DNA from: Methylotuvimicrobium alcaliphilum 20Z
GTDB taxonomy: Bacteria; Pseudomonadota; Gammaproteobacteria; Methylococcales; Methylomonadaceae
Direction: 5' to 3'
DNA: 64,000 nt
Assembly (NCBI RefSeq): GCF_000968535.2
Contig: NC_016112.1
Coordinates: 1,550,001-1,614,000 of the forward strand
The position numbers were made by a program, and so were the translations under genes. A model generated the notes under the pieces. It saw only the letters and a program-made list of their open reading frames with translations, made no database searches and was not told the DNA's origin. Below are positions 45,202-56,927 of the stretch, piece after piece (the stretch's first letter is position 1; the number at the start of each line of letters is the position of its first letter).

Positions 45202-45711
45202 GTGAATCAATCGAAAAAACAACAAGAGAAAACATTGCAGATGGCTGTTTTGATGACGCCGGATATGGCCAATTTTTCCGGTGTCGTGCATGGCGGTTCG
45301 TTATTAAAACTGCTAGATCAGGCCGCTTATGCTTGTGCGGCACGGTATAGTAAGAACTATGTTGTAACGGCATCGTTAGATCAAGTTTTTTTTAAGGAAA
45401 AAATTCAGGTTGGCGAGTTGGTGACCTTGTCCGCACATGTCAATTATGTCGGGCGGTCTTCAATGGAAATCGGCATCAAAGTGGTTGCCGAGAATTTACG
45501 CACTCAAGAAAAAAGACACACCAATTCGTCTTATTTTACGATGGTGGCGGTCGATGAGAATGGCAAGCCGGTGCCTGTTCCGCCATTGACCATAGAAAGC
45601 GAATTGGAACAGAAACTATACGATGCCGCGTTGATGCGCAAAAAAATGCGCCAGGAAATCATGGAAAAACATATGGCCTTACACGTCGATCTACCGAAGG
45701 ACGATCTTTAA
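45202..45711 (+). CDS. Acyl-CoA thioesterase, hotdog fold
   Basis: The 169-residue protein is a YciA/ACOT-type hotdog thioesterase. It has FSGVVHGGSLLKLLDQAAYACA (catalytic HGG and Asp region), VTASLDQVFFKEKIQVGELV and YVGRSSMEIGIKVVAENL. It should hydrolyse acyl-CoA in the cytoplasm; chain-length preference cannot be read. The start is a GTG at 45202, the first codon before the conserved domain. The parC start follows 3 bp after its stop, so both are probably co-transcribed. Confidence 0.93.
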   Translation: MNQSKKQQEKTLQMAVLMTPDMANFSGVVHGGSLLKLLDQAAYACAARYSKNYVVTASLDQVFFKEKIQVGELVTLSAHVNYVGRSSMEIGIKVVAENLRTQEKRHTNSSYFTMVAVDENGKPVPVPPLTIESELEQKLYDAALMRKKMRQEIMEKHMALHVDLPKDDL

Positions 45712-45714
45712 TTT

Positions 45715-47946
45715 ATGGGTATTCAGGAAAACTTCGAACAACTTCCGTTAAAGGAATTTACCGAAAAGGCATATCTCGATTATTCGATGTATGTGATTTT
45801 GGACCGTGCCTTACCGCATATTGGCGATGGCCTCAAGCCGGTGCAGCGACGCATCGTTTATGCAATGTCGGAGCTGGGGCTGACTGCAGCGGCAAAATAT
45901 AAAAAATCGGCACGTACGGTAGGTGACGTGCTCGGTAAATATCATCCGCATGGCGACTCGGCCTGTTATGAAGCGATGGTGTTGATGGCTCAGGATTTTT
46001 CCTATCGTTATCCGTTGATCGACGGTCAAGGGAACTGGGGTTCGCCGGACGATCCGAAATCGTTTGCCGCGATGCGCTATACCGAATCGCGTTTGACGCC
46101 TTACGCACAAACCTTGCTAAGCGAACTGGGGCAGGGGACCGTCGATTGGACCGACAACTTCGACGGAACGATGAAGGAACCGGTATTGTTGCCGGCGCGT
46201 TTACCGAATGTATTGTTGAACGGCACGATGGGTATCGCGGTAGGCATGGCGACCGATATTCCGCCGCATAATCTTAGAGAAGTGGCGGCGGCATGCGTGC
46301 AATTGCTGGACGATCCCGATACGCCGTTGGAAAGATTGTTCGACCATATCAAGGGTCCTGATTATCCAACTCACGCCGAGATCATTACACCCGTCGAGGA
46401 GCTACGAAAGATGTATGCATCCGGCAACGGTTCGGTCAAAATGCGTGCCCGTTATGAACTGGAAGACGGTAATATCGTTATTACCGCCTTGCCGCATCAA
46501 GTGTCAGGAGCCAAATTACTCGAACAGATCGCAGCGCAAATGAATGCGAAAAAATTGCCGATGATCGATGATTTGCGCGACGAATCCGACCATGAAAATC
46601 CGACGCGTTTGGTCGTGATGCCGAAATCCAAACGCATCGATGTCGAAGCGGTGATGTCGCATTTGTTTGCGACGACCGATTTAGAGAAAAATTTTCGCGT
46701 AAATTTAAATATGATCGGCCTAGACGGTCGGCCGCAAGTCAAAAATCTTAGAACGATATTGACCGAATGGCTGATCTTCCGAACCGAAACGGTTAGACGC
46801 AGGTTGCAATACCGGTTAGACAAGGTCTTGGCTCGTTTGCATATCCTAGAGGGATTATTGATCGCCTATCTGAATATCGACGAAGTCATTACGATTATTC
46901 GGTACGAGGACAAGCCGAAACCGGTGTTGATGGAGCGCTTCGGTATCAGCGATCTTCAGGCCGAAGCGATCTTGGAATTGAAACTGCGGCATTTGGCTAA
47001 ATTGGAGGAAATGAAAATTAAAGGCGAGCAAGCAGAGCTCGAAAAAGAGCGGCAAGCCTTGGAAAAAACCTTGGGTTCGAAAGCTTTGCTGAACCGTTTG
47101 ATCAAAAAAGAAATTCAGGTCGATGCCGAAAAGTTCGGTGACGAGCGGCGCTCGCCGATTATTGAGAGGGGTTCGGCAAAGGCGCTCGACAGCACGGAAT
47201 TAATCGCGAATGAGCCGGTCACGGTGATATTGTCGCAAAAGGGCTGGATTCGTGCCGCGAAAGGTCATGACATCGATGTTGAAGGCTTGAATTACCGCTC
47301 CGGAGACGGCTTTCTGCATGCGGTAAAAACCCGCACGACTCAGCCGGTTTATGTATTGGATTCGACCGGACGCGTTTATACAACTGCAAGTCATGACTTA
47401 CCTTCGGCGCGCAGTCAAGGCGAACCGCTGACCGGTCGATTCAATCCGCCTGCAGGGTCTTTATTTATTGGTTTACTGGCTGGCAATCCGGAGGATTGGT
47501 ATGTGCTGGCCGGATCTACCGGTTACGGCTTTAGGGTGCAATTGAAGGATTTGTTCGGTAAGAATAAAGCCGGTAAAACGGTTGTTACCTTACCGGTGGG
47601 CGCGAAGGCGTTGTTGCCGGTTCGAGTGCATCGCGATAGCGATTTGTTGGCGATTGCGACGTTACAGGGGAGGTTGTTGATTTTTCCGGTCAATGAATTG
47701 CCGGCTTTGACGCGGGGTAAGGGCAATAAACTGATTCAAATTCCGCCAAGCGACTTGGCCGACGGCAGCGATGCGGTCATGGCATTGGCCGTGATTTCCG
47801 AGCAAAGCGAATTGAAGCTCATTTCCGGTAAACGCACACTGACGCTCAAAACAGCCGATATCGGGCATTACAGCGGAGCCCGGGCGAAGCGGGGCTTACA
47901 TTTACCGCGCGGCTTTCAAAAAGTCGACAGTTTTGTAGTCGAGTAA
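45715..47946 (+). CDS. parC: DNA topoisomerase IV subunit A
   Basis: The 743-residue protein has the breakage-reunion domain with [20 protein letters not shown] at its start, [20 protein letters not shown] (the quinolone-resistance region), and the active-site pair Arg121-Tyr122 in [13 protein letters not shown]. It separates linked daughter chromosomes together with ParE. The C-terminal domain is shorter than in GyrA and lacks the GyrA-box, which supports ParC. parE is not in the window. AAGGA near 45698 is the ribosome site. Confidence 0.95.
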   Translation: MGIQENFEQLPLKEFTEKAYLDYSMYVILDRALPHIGDGLKPVQRRIVYAMSELGLTAAAKYKKSARTVGDVLGKYHPHGDSACYEAMVLMAQDFSYRYPLIDGQGNWGSPDDPKSFAAMRYTESRLTPYAQTLLSELGQGTVDWTDNFDGTMKEPVLLPARLPNVLLNGTMGIAVGMATDIPPHNLREVAAACVQLLDDPDTPLERLFDHIKGPDYPTHAEIITPVEELRKMYASGNGSVKMRARYELEDGNIVITALPHQVSGAKLLEQIAAQMNAKKLPMIDDLRDESDHENPTRLVVMPKSKRIDVEAVMSHLFATTDLEKNFRVNLNMIGLDGRPQVKNLRTILTEWLIFRTETVRRRLQYRLDKVLARLHILEGLLIAYLNIDEVITIIRYEDKPKPVLMERFGISDLQAEAILELKLRHLAKLEEMKIKGEQAELEKERQALEKTLGSKALLNRLIKKEIQVDAEKFGDERRSPIIERGSAKALDSTELIANEPVTVILSQKGWIRAAKGHDIDVEGLNYRSGDGFLHAVKTRTTQPVYVLDSTGRVYTTASHDLPSARSQGEPLTGRFNPPAGSLFIGLLAGNPEDWYVLAGSTGYGFRVQLKDLFGKNKAGKTVVTLPVGAKALLPVRVHRDSDLLAIATLQGRLLIFPVNELPALTRGKGNKLIQIPPSDLADGSDAVMALAVISEQSELKLISGKRTLTLKTADIGHYSGARAKRGLHLPRGFQKVDSFVVE

Positions 47947-48115
47947 GTATACCTTTCGCACTTCAAATTTCGGCAGTGCCAGAGGAGGCGCCTGGGTGTC
48001 CGATAACGGCTTTGCCAGCATGGAGCTGGCATAGAGCCTACATGGACGTATTCTCGGCGTCCTTTAACGGGCACCCAGGCGCCGAATTTTGATCTACGAC
48101 GGGTATATTTCCGCG
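47946..48115. repeat. Interspersed repeat, copy B (inverse orientation to the copy after mrcB)
   Basis: The gap after parC contains the near reverse complement of 2397-2567, beginning right at the parC stop codon. From about 48141 it is followed by hairpin sequence of the CGTTCCCACGCT family. I see no gene between parC and folD. These palindromes may terminate the two converging transcripts, but no T run confirms this. Confidence 0.7.
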
Positions 48116-48278
48116 GGGAGGCGCAGGGTTTCATTCATCGTTCCCATCGCTCCAGCGTGGGAATGCATACCGATCGTGACTCGGCAGCCAAGATATGGGT
48201 TCCCACGGAGGACCATGGGAACCAGAAAGCCGCGGGAACGAACTATCATCTCCGCGCCTCAGCGCGAGATTGTAAGAT

Positions 48279-49130
48279 TTAGCTATGCGCCTGTTCGGCG
48301 GCAATGACGGTATTGGCGACCAGCATCGTGATCGTCATCGGACCGACGCCGCCCGGTACCGGCGTGATGTAACCGGCGACTTCCTTAACGCTTTCGAAAT
48401 CGACATCGCCGACCAATTTACCGTCCTCGAGCCGGTTGATGCCGACATCGATGACAGCCGCGCCGGGTTTGACCATATCGGCGGTAATCAAATTAGGTTT
48501 GCCGGTCGCGACGACCAGAATGTCGGCCAATGAGGTGAATTGCTTCAGATCACGAGTTTTCGAGGTGCAAATACTGACGGTCGCATTTTTTTGCAGCAGC
48601 ATCAGTGCCATCGGTTTGCCGACGATGTTGCTGCGCCCAACGATGACGGCATTTTGGCCTTCGATCGGGATGTCGCAATATTCAAGCAAACATTGAACTC
48701 CGTAGGGTGTGCAGGGCGGGAATATCGTATTGCCGGCCATCAAGGCGCCGAGGTTGTACAAATGAAAGCCGTCCACGTCTTTATCGGCATTGATGGTTTC
48801 GAGAACTTTGTTGACGTCGATATGATCGGGGAGGGGCAGTTGTACCAATATACCGTGGATCGAAGAGTTATCATTAAGGCGTTCGATAGCCGATAGCAAT
48901 AACGTTTCGCTGATATCTTCGGGCAAGTCGATCAATTCGGAATAAATGCCGACTTCGTGACAGGCTTTGATTTTATTGCGCACATAGACTTGCGAGGCAG
49001 GATTGTCGCCGACAATGATGACGGCTAGGCCCGGGAGCACGCCTTTTTCTTTGAGTTGAGCTACGCGTTGTTTCCATTTTTTGCGGACGTCCAATGCGAC
49101 CGCCTTACCATCGATGATTTTTGCACTCAT
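48279..49130 (-). CDS. folD: Bifunctional methylenetetrahydrofolate dehydrogenase/cyclohydrolase
   Basis: The 283-residue protein has the FolD signatures: [14 protein letters not shown] with the catalytic Lys, [11 protein letters not shown], the PCTPYG motif, and [17 protein letters not shown] with the NADP fold. It ends with [12 protein letters not shown]. It interconverts 5,10-methylene- and 10-formyl-tetrahydrofolate in the cytoplasm, a step in one-carbon metabolism. It is single copy in the window. It converges with parC and lies 101 bp from prsR, which has its own orientation and role. Confidence 0.96.
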   Translation of the reverse strand: MSAKIIDGKAVALDVRKKWKQRVAQLKEKGVLPGLAVIIVGDNPASQVYVRNKIKACHEVGIYSELIDLPEDISETLLLSAIERLNDNSSIHGILVQLPLPDHIDVNKVLETINADKDVDGFHLYNLGALMAGNTIFPPCTPYGVQCLLEYCDIPIEGQNAVIVGRSNIVGKPMALMLLQKNATVSICTSKTRDLKQFTSLADILVVATGKPNLITADMVKPGAAVIDVGINRLEDGKLVGDVDFESVKEVAGYITPVPGGVGPMTITMLVANTVIAAEQAHS

Positions 49131-49231
49131 GATTTAATTATTTATGTTGTAAATATTATCGGCAAGCATAAGGAAGAACGTTCAAGAACGCAAACGCTCC
49201 ACTACCGGTGGGACAATCTCTTTCAAAGCGA

Positions 49232-50587
49232 TTAATCGCCCAAAACGATGTTGTATTTACCGAGCAGGGAGTAAAGCGTCGGGCGTGTAATGCCTAATAG
49301 TTTTGCCGCATTAGAAACGTTATGGTTCGAGAAATTCAGCGCTCTTTTTATCGCAAGTGTTTCGGCAGCTTCCCGAACTTCTTTTAAGTTAAGCGGCAGG
49401 GCGTCATGGTTTTCGCCGTCCATTTCGAGGTCGTTTAACGTTATCAGCGATTCCTCTGCCATGATGACCGCGCGTTTAATTTTATTTTCCAATTGACGAA
49501 TATTTCCCGGCCATTCATAAGTTTCGATGGCTTGAGCGGCTTCTTTGGTAAATCCCTTAATCGATTTTTTATGTTGGTCGTTGAATTTTCTCAATAAGCC
49601 GGTTGCGATAATGAGAGCATCTCCTTCGCGTTCTCTGAGCGGAGGAATATTGATGGTCATTTCACTGATACGATAATACAAGTCTTCTCGAAATGCACTT
49701 TGTTGAATCAGGTTTTGAATATTTTGGTGGGTCGCGCAAATAATGCGAACATCGACCGGTATCTCGCCGCGCCCGCCCAAGCGCTCAATGGTTCGCTCCT
49801 GAATGAAGCGTAATAATTTTGATTGTAGATTGAAAGGTAGATCGCCTATTTCGTCGAGGAAAAAAGTACCGCCGTCGGCATATTCTATTTTTCCTTTGGT
49901 TTGTTTGACGGCACCGGTGAATGCCCCTTTTTCATAACCGAATAATTCACTTTCTAATAGGTTTTCAGGAATGGCCGCGCAATTGACCGGTACGAAAGGC
50001 TTTTTAGCCCGGTCGCTGAGGTCGTGAATCGCTCTTGCGAAAACTTCTTTACCGGTTCCGCTTTCACCGAGTAATAAAGTAGTGATTTGCATCGGAGCGA
50101 TTTTTTCCACGGTTCTGGAAATTTCCTGCATTTTTTTGCAGGCCGCGATAATGCCATTTAACGGCTCATGGTTTTTTTGCTGAAGTTTTGAGTTTTCATT
50201 TTCCAGCGAGGTCAGATGAAAGGCGCGCTGGATGATCGTGTTCAAAACATCGAGATCGACCGGTTTCTGGTAAAAATCGTAGGCCCCCAATGCGATGGCT
50301 TGGAGTGCGTTGTCTCTATCGTCATTGCCGGTCACGACGATGACTTTAGTGGTTGGGGCCAGTTGCAGGATTTCTTTTAAGGTTTCGAGCCCTTCGCTGG
50401 CGTTGGTCGGATCGGGAGGCAGGCCCAAGTCAAGTGTCACAACACTCGGTTGATAACGCCTCAATGCGGTAATGGCCTCTGGTCTGTCGCCCGCTATGAC
50501 GATCTGGTATTTTTCGAAGCCCCATTTGAATTGTTTTTGCAAGCCGGGATCGTCTTCCACTATGAGTAAAATACTGTCGTCGCTCAT
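49232..50587 (-). CDS. prsR: PEP-CTERM/XrtA system response regulator PrsR
   Basis: The 451-residue protein has a receiver domain with phospho-acceptor Asp53 ([10 protein letters not shown]), a sigma-54 activator AAA+ domain (Walker A GESGTGKE, the GAFTGA loop) and a Fis-type helix-turn-helix at the C-terminus ([20 protein letters not shown]). It should activate sigma-54 promoters of exopolysaccharide and PEP-CTERM genes in response to PrsK. It overlaps the prsK stop by 4 bp. The family is defined by its linkage to the XrtA locus that follows on the plus strand. Confidence 0.95.
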   Translation of the reverse strand: MSDDSILLIVEDDPGLQKQFKWGFEKYQIVIAGDRPEAITALRRYQPSVVTLDLGLPPDPTNASEGLETLKEILQLAPTTKVIVVTGNDDRDNALQAIALGAYDFYQKPVDLDVLNTIIQRAFHLTSLENENSKLQQKNHEPLNGIIAACKKMQEISRTVEKIAPMQITTLLLGESGTGKEVFARAIHDLSDRAKKPFVPVNCAAIPENLLESELFGYEKGAFTGAVKQTKGKIEYADGGTFFLDEIGDLPFNLQSKLLRFIQERTIERLGGRGEIPVDVRIICATHQNIQNLIQQSAFREDLYYRISEMTINIPPLREREGDALIIATGLLRKFNDQHKKSIKGFTKEAAQAIETYEWPGNIRQLENKIKRAVIMAEESLITLNDLEMDGENHDALPLNLKEVREAAETLAIKRALNFSNHNVSNAAKLLGITRPTLYSLLGKYNIVLGD

Positions 50588-52737
50588 TTCTCGCCTTTTA
50601 ATATTGCTTGGGTCATATCAAGTTGAACGTTCGGTTCGACGCTGGTTTGAGTCGGTTGCTTTTGCCGTTTATAAAGCGGCAAGGTGATCGTAAAAGTTGT
50701 TCCCCTACCGGGTAGGCTTTTAACATCGATCGTCCCCGACTGTTTTAAAATGTAATCTCGAGCTTCGTAAACGCCGATCCCCATACCCGCGTTGCCTTTT
50801 GTCGTATCGAAAGGCTTAAATAACCTTTCGGCAATAAACTTGTTATCCATTCCGGCGCCGCTATCGATAATTTTGATGATTGCTCTGTCAGCCTTTTGTG
50901 TTAACTCCAATTTAACAAAGCCATCGTCATCGGTTGCTTCTTGAGCATTTTGTATGAGATGCCCGAGAACGGCTGGTATTTTAGCTTGTTCGCCTTGAAT
51001 TTCGCAGTCTTGGCTAATATCGGAGAGAATTTCCAAGGTCGGGCGGTTGCTTGACTGTTGTTGCGCGACGTCTTGGATGATGTGATTTAGGTTAAGTACG
51101 GCTTGGGTTTCGGCTTGGATATTGCCTTTTTTCAATTGATCGATGATGTGTTGCATTTTTGTCACGACATTTTGCAATGTATCAATGGAATCTTCAATGA
51201 ATTCGGGGTTATGTTTATGTTTTTCTGCATTTTTAACTATCATCGCCACTTGAGCGATCAAATTTTTTAAATCATGCACTACGAATGCGGATAGTCTACT
51301 GTAAGCTTCAAATTGTCGAGCACGAGACAATTCGTCAAGCGTTTGGTTTAAGGCGAGGGCATTACTCAATTGGAATCCGACAGTCTTTAATAAGTCGAGA
51401 TCCTCCCAGTTAAGTGCCCTGGGTACGCGCGCTTGGGTAAGAACAACGAAGGCTTCTAATGAGTTTAGCCTGTACAGTGGGATAATGAGCCAAATTTTGC
51501 TGTCGTCGAAATTCCACTTCGACAAATCAATATCATCGTACAGATCCGGATTATCATTGTATTGTACGAAATCGATGACCCATTGCTTGTCGGCTAAGAA
51601 TCGAATAAAAGGTTCGTCTTTATCAAATAATTGTTCCGGTTCGAAGCCTAAGTGTTTGTGTTCGGCTAAATAAAAATCGCCTTGTTCGTTTTTTAGCCAG
51701 AGCCCTCCGCCGGAACTCTCCACTAAGTCGGCCATGGTTTTAATAATGAGTCCTGCCAATTCGCTGACCGAATTTAATTGCGCGAGGGTTTTACTAAGCT
51801 TGATCCATTCTTCTCGATAATCATAGCGATATTCAAGAAAATGTTTACTCAAATTAACTTTGACTAACGCTCTAATTTTTCCGGAAATAAAAAGAACGAT
51901 CAGCAATAAAATAGCTAAAAAAATAAAGGTAAATTGAGCGACTTCCCCCCAATTGCCGCCATAGTCACGTATATAAAATCCGGCAACTGACATCAGGACC
52001 AAGTATAATCCGGAGCCGAATAAAACAGTGGTATGAAAAACGATTTTTCTTGAAACGGTCAATTCGGTGTCTTTTTCTTGTAAACGCAGCATGGAAACCG
52101 CGAGCATAGGCGCTATTATGGCATTGATAATTCCCCGTGAACTCCATATCGCCGAATCCAACGAAAAAAACAGTAATGATTTGCTGTATAGAATAAAGTC
52201 GACTATAAACAAAGCGCCAAGACCTACGCATAAGAATTTTATCGACCAACGTTGATCGGAAAATGCGTTGCGATAAATTTGCTCAATTAGCATTAGACCG
52301 ACAATTGCAAAAATGACATGGATAAATAAGCGCAAGTCCCTTTGCAGTATCTGGTTGATGGCTTGTAGTAAGCTTGAATTGACTTCGTAAAGAAACACAA
52401 GAATTGTGCTAAACAAGATTAACAAAACATTTTTAGATCTAAAAAAAATCGAAAAGCGTTCCCCCTTGCGTTGTTTGAAGCTTATAAAGCAAAGAAAAAT
52501 CAGCCAAGCTCCATTGCGTAAAGTCTCGAAAGGTAGCGCATCGGAACTAAAATAGAACCGATCTTGCAGGGTAAACGTTGTGTAACCTAACCAAATCAAG
52601 GAAAGAGACGTTGCTAGAAAGAAGGGCAGGAAATAAGGGCTTTTTTTTATGCTTATTAATGAAAATGGAATTAACAAGGCATAACTGGTCGTAGCGGTAA
52701 GGTAATTGTAAAAGCTGTAATGTTCCAGAGTGTCCAT
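50584..52737 (-). CDS. prsK: PEP-CTERM/XrtA system histidine kinase PrsK
   Basis: The 717-residue membrane kinase has about eight hydrophobic helices in residues 1-290, a GAF-type domain at about 330-470, and a kinase core. The phospho-acceptor His488 is in FVVHDLKNLIAQ. The ATPase domain has HLIQNAQEATDDDG, IIDSGAGMD, LFKPFDTTKGNAGMGIGVYEA and GTTFTITLP. It phosphorylates PrsR, encoded by the overlapping downstream gene. The signal is unknown. The pair is transcribed away from prsT, with 323 bp between them. Confidence 0.95.
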   Translation of the reverse strand: MDTLEHYSFYNYLTATTSYALLIPFSLISIKKSPYFLPFFLATSLSLIWLGYTTFTLQDRFYFSSDALPFETLRNGAWLIFLCFISFKQRKGERFSIFFRSKNVLLILFSTILVFLYEVNSSLLQAINQILQRDLRLFIHVIFAIVGLMLIEQIYRNAFSDQRWSIKFLCVGLGALFIVDFILYSKSLLFFSLDSAIWSSRGIINAIIAPMLAVSMLRLQEKDTELTVSRKIVFHTTVLFGSGLYLVLMSVAGFYIRDYGGNWGEVAQFTFIFLAILLLIVLFISGKIRALVKVNLSKHFLEYRYDYREEWIKLSKTLAQLNSVSELAGLIIKTMADLVESSGGGLWLKNEQGDFYLAEHKHLGFEPEQLFDKDEPFIRFLADKQWVIDFVQYNDNPDLYDDIDLSKWNFDDSKIWLIIPLYRLNSLEAFVVLTQARVPRALNWEDLDLLKTVGFQLSNALALNQTLDELSRARQFEAYSRLSAFVVHDLKNLIAQVAMIVKNAEKHKHNPEFIEDSIDTLQNVVTKMQHIIDQLKKGNIQAETQAVLNLNHIIQDVAQQQSSNRPTLEILSDISQDCEIQGEQAKIPAVLGHLIQNAQEATDDDGFVKLELTQKADRAIIKIIDSGAGMDNKFIAERLFKPFDTTKGNAGMGIGVYEARDYILKQSGTIDVKSLPGRGTTFTITLPLYKRQKQPTQTSVEPNVQLDMTQAILKGEK

Positions 52738-53060
52738 GTTATTCGTAGCGGTCAGAGAAGGTTAAGAGCCGATGTAAAATCGGCGAAATCTCAATTTCAA
52801 TGGTAAGGTTTGAGATCAAGTCTGTATTGAATGATACGGGTTTGTGCTTTAATAACCAATAGTTCAAACTTGGTTGATAAATAGACATGTTGCTTTCTGT
52901 ATTTGTTACATCCATGTGATTCAGCAGTTGCCGAGGAGTAAAAGTCGACCTAACTTCCCGGTCCCCCTTTAATAACTGTCGAAATTTGATGTACGAAAGA
53001 TATAAACTATTTTTCCACTAGACTAAAGTAACTAAAATTTCCTATGAAGGTTTAGCGACA
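52738..53060. other. Divergent upstream region prsK-prsT with a partial repeat (copy G)
   Basis: Between about 52895 and 53000 lies a degraded piece of the interspersed repeat family, including 'tgttacatccatgtgattcagcagttgccgaggag', which is shared with 8365-8402. The rest should contain the promoters of prsK and prsT. I find no convincing -24/-12 (TGGCAC-N5-TTGC) site, although PrsR-linked systems are expected to use one. Confidence 0.5.
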
Positions 53061-55251
53061 ATGCTGATAAGAATTATTAAGAATTTTACTGTTGTTCTGT
53101 GTTTTTCGCTGTTAACGGCTTGTAGTTCGCCTGAAGAAATCGCGATGGATAGTCAAGCGAAAGGAATTGAACTTTATAATCGAGGTGAATATGCGAAGGC
53201 CGAATTAGAGTTGAAAAGCGCAATTCAGCAGGATGCTAGTGTCGCCGATGCTTATTACTATCTCGCGCTGGTGAATGAAAAAAATAGGAATTTTAAAAGC
53301 ATGAAAGATAACTTGATTGAAGCAATCAAGTTAAAGCCTGAGAATCTAGATGCCAAACTACGCTTAGGTAAAGTTTTATTGCTGTTGAATGAAGCTGAAA
53401 ATGCACTGGTTCAAGTTAAGGAAATTTTAGAGCAGGAGGCCGATAATGTGGATGCAAAAACCTTGGAGGCATCGATTCTTATCAGACAAAATAAAATGTC
53501 TGAAGCGTTGCCGATTCTGGACGAAGTGCTCAAGCAAGATCCAATGCATAATGATGCCCTATCTCTGAAAGCGGCTTTATTGATGGAAGATCAAAACTTT
53601 GACGAGGCGCTTTCGTTGATCGAGCCGGCTATCGAGTCGGATCGCGATAATTTGTCATTGCGGTTATTGAAAGTCAAAATTGACGCTCAAAATAAAGATA
53701 TCGATGCAGTCATAGCGGATTATCAAGATCTCATCAGAATTTTTCCGGAAAAGGATGAACTAAAGTACGCGTTGGCTAAGATCTATTCAGCAGCTAAAAA
53801 AAATCAAGAGGCCGAACACATTCTGACCGAATTGGTCGACCAGCGACCCAATGATATTCAACAAAAGCTAATTTTATTAGGTTTTATCTATCAAACGGAC
53901 AGGAACAGAACGGACGAGGTTTTACAAAGCTTTATAAAAAGCAGTCAAGAAAATCCTAAGCACTTGCTTGAATTAGCAAAATGGACTTTGATGGTCAATA
54001 ACGTAAGCGCTGCAAAACAGCAATTAAAAGACATTGCCGATAATAAAAAGTTTAAAGCTGATGTTCGTACCGAAGCCGATTTATTATTGGCCAATATTTA
54101 TTTTGAGCAAGGAGATTATAAGGCTACCTCTGAAGCGGTTCAGGCGATTTTAAATAAAAATCAAAATCAAATCGGCGCAAAGATCCTTAAAGCGAAAGTT
54201 TGGGTTCAAGAAGGTCAATTGGAGGAAGCATCTGCATTGCTAAATACAGTGCTATGGGACATGCCGAATTCCGATGAGGCGATCGTACTGCTGGGCGATA
54301 TTTTTTTACAGCAGGGTGAGTTAGATAAAGCTCAAAAGAACTTTAAAGAAGCACTCGATATTAATCCGGCTAATTTACAAGCCTTATTTCCAGTGGTTGA
54401 GAAAGCGGTCAAGGAAAACCAACTCGACTATGCCTCTCAATTGCTGACAAAAGCATTGGCAAGGAGGCGTAATCAGGTTTCGCTATTAAATAAATTAGTG
54501 CAGATCAAGATGGTTCAAAAAGATTGGGAGGCGGCCGAGAAGTTGATTACAACGATGGAGTCGCAACCCAAATCTATATTTTTGGCTAAGTTTTTAAGAG
54601 GCAAGTTATACCAAGAGCAAGGCGACTGCAATAAAGCTATACCTTTATTCAAGGAAACACTGGCAAGATATCCGACTCAAGCCGATAGTCTAACAGAAAT
54701 GGCACGTTGTCATGAGATGCTGAAACAGCGGCCTAAAATGCTTGCTTATCTAAATGCTTTAATTAAGGATAACCCGGCGAATATTTCCGCAATTGTTTTG
54801 AAAAGTAAGTTGATGACCTTGGATCGCCAATTTGACGATGCCGTTACTTTGTTAAAAAAAGCGATAGACGATTATTCGAACTCGGTTTCGCTGTATTCTG
54901 AATTAGCCAGAGTCTATGTACAAAAAAATCAAATAAAAGATGCGCTGAAAACTTATCAAGTGGGCTTGGAAAACAATCCTGGGAGTCTTGAGCTTTCTAT
55001 GTTGTTAGCTTCAACTTATGTTGAACAAAAAAACTACGATGAAGCGGTTGCAATTTATTATCAAGTCTTAGAAAAAAATCCAAAGCTCGATATCGCTAGG
55101 AATAATTTGGCGGCTATTCTATTGGATCATTATGGACAGGCGGATGATATCGAAAAAGCTGTGCAATTAGTTCAGCGTTTTAAGAACAGTGACCAACCTT
55201 ATTTTATCGATACTTATGCATGGGCTGAATTTAAGGCTGGGCGATTAAATG

Positions 55252-56927
55252 GTAATCGTTTAGCCCCCCCCCTGTTCCTATCACGCCAAAACCGGCATAG
55301 GCAAACGAGGGACGGGTTGGTTTTTACGGCGTTCGGCCAGTGTTTGAGCAATAAACTCCCAAGGATTCAGGTCTCTCAAACGCGCGGTATCAATCACGCT
55401 CGCCAGCAAGGCAACCACGCGACTGCCTTGGGCCGTCCGCGAACCGAAGGTGATTTTGCGCAGCAATACCCAGTGCCGCAAACTGCGTTCCGCGACGTTG
55501 TTGGTCAATGGATGCGCCGGCGTTTCGACCACGCGCACGATGGCCTCCCAATCGTTGAGAAATTCGCCGGCTAATTGTCGGCTGTCAACATGCGCGATGT
55601 CTCGGTGCGTCTCGCAGAGCGAGCGCAGCAAGGTCAGCAACTGTTGATTCTGCGCCCATAAGGATTCGGCATCCGGCGGCGATTCGCGGAGTCGGTGGAT
55701 GTTGCGCATCAACAGGATCATGGCCAATAACAAGGCTTCGCCGAAAGCTTGTCCTTCGCTATCCAGGCACTGATACAGTGCTCGGGCCTTGCGCACCAAG
55801 TGCGCCCAACAGCGCAAGCGCCTAGGAAAGATGCGATAGACGCTGTAGCCGTCGGTCATCAGTAAGCCGCAAAACGCTTCCCCTAAGAGCTGGTTCACGA
55901 CGAGACGATGGCGTTTGCCCACTTGATAAATCACCGTCTGTGCGCTGACAAAGACCCAGAGCCAAAATAACTGCCCGGCTTCTTTCCAGGGTGTTTCATC
56001 GATATGTAAGAGGCCGGCGGCCTTGAGTTCCGCGATCAACTGCTCGTCGACGACCGGCGCAACGGCACGTCCCGCTTCATGAATGCATTGATTGATGGTG
56101 CTGGTGCTGAGGTAGATTCCCAGCCAATCGCGCAAATAGGCTTGGATTCTGCGGCGCGATGCCCGTAGGGACAATGAGAGATAAACCAAAAAGCTAACCA
56201 ACCGAGGGCCGCACAGATGCCATTCGCTCAGGGCTACGCTCCAGCCATCTTCGTCGGCGCCTCGCCCGGGCTCGGCAAGGGTTTGATGACCGCAGGGACA
56301 GGTCGCCGAGAAGTAGTCATGTCGGCTATGTTCGATTTGTAATTTCGGCGATTCGGCGTTGCCGATTTCAAGCTCCAGTTCGAACCGGGCGTTCCAGGGT
56401 CGGTAGTCGGTGTTGTCGGCAAACGATTGCCTACACGCGGCGCAGCAATCCGGGCGATGCTCAATTGTCCGTGTCACCGGTAAGGTCAGGTTGCGGCTAT
56501 AGCCTGGGCTACCGACTTGGCGCCCGGCTTTTTTAGGCTTTCCGCTATCACCGGTCGCCGCCGGAGGTGTTGCCGAGTCCTGGCTAGGTAAGTCATCTGA
56601 CGAAGACTCAGACGAATCCAGTGCCGACAAGTCGTCCGTTGCCGGCGCTTCTTCCGACGGTTCGGCGCTGGATTGATTCGATTGCCAAGGCTCCCGGGAT
56701 GACGGCGGACGCGAACTCGTATCCGGGGATTGTTTGAGTCGTTCTCGGGCTTCTTTGAGATCCGCCAACAGTTGCTTACTCAATGGACGCAACTCACCCT
56801 CCGGCAAATCATCCAGATAGTCCGTGTCCATTTGGCTAAGGTCTCGGTCGCTCAACGTCATGTCCTATAGCTTTTCATGTTTTAACGTGAGTTGCTACTT
56901 TTTTAGTGATGGGGGCTAAACGATTAC
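55252..56927. mobile_element. IS66-family insertion sequence, single-gene type
   Basis: The element is 1,676 bp. Its left end, GTAATCGTTTAGCCCCC, is repeated as the exact reverse complement at the right end. ATTAAATG precedes it (55244-55251) and follows it (56928-56935), the 8-bp duplication expected for IS66. It carries only the large transposase gene and lacks the tnpA and tnpB genes of typical IS66 elements, like the ISBst12 group. Confidence 0.94.
55281..56861 (-). CDS. IS66-family transposase (TnpC type)
   Basis: The 526-residue protein has an N-terminal coiled coil and Pro/Ser-rich linker. A zinc-binding region follows (RPDCCAACRQSF, then CPCGH), and then the DDE domain: first Asp in LLHIDETPWKEAG, second in LLMTDGYSVYR, and Glu in NNVAERSLRHW. 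It ends with the IS66 C-terminal segment (LASVIDTARLRDLNPWEFI). The frame is complete and no key residue is missing, so the element may be active. It is read from the minus strand, opposite to prsT. Confidence 0.95.
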   Translation of the reverse strand: MTLSDRDLSQMDTDYLDDLPEGELRPLSKQLLADLKEARERLKQSPDTSSRPPSSREPWQSNQSSAEPSEEAPATDDLSALDSSESSSDDLPSQDSATPPAATGDSGKPKKAGRQVGSPGYSRNLTLPVTRTIEHRPDCCAACRQSFADNTDYRPWNARFELELEIGNAESPKLQIEHSRHDYFSATCPCGHQTLAEPGRGADEDGWSVALSEWHLCGPRLVSFLVYLSLSLRASRRRIQAYLRDWLGIYLSTSTINQCIHEAGRAVAPVVDEQLIAELKAAGLLHIDETPWKEAGQLFWLWVFVSAQTVIYQVGKRHRLVVNQLLGEAFCGLLMTDGYSVYRIFPRRLRCWAHLVRKARALYQCLDSEGQAFGEALLLAMILLMRNIHRLRESPPDAESLWAQNQQLLTLLRSLCETHRDIAHVDSRQLAGEFLNDWEAIVRVVETPAHPLTNNVAERSLRHWVLLRKITFGSRTAQGSRVVALLASVIDTARLRDLNPWEFIAQTLAERRKNQPVPRLPMPVLA

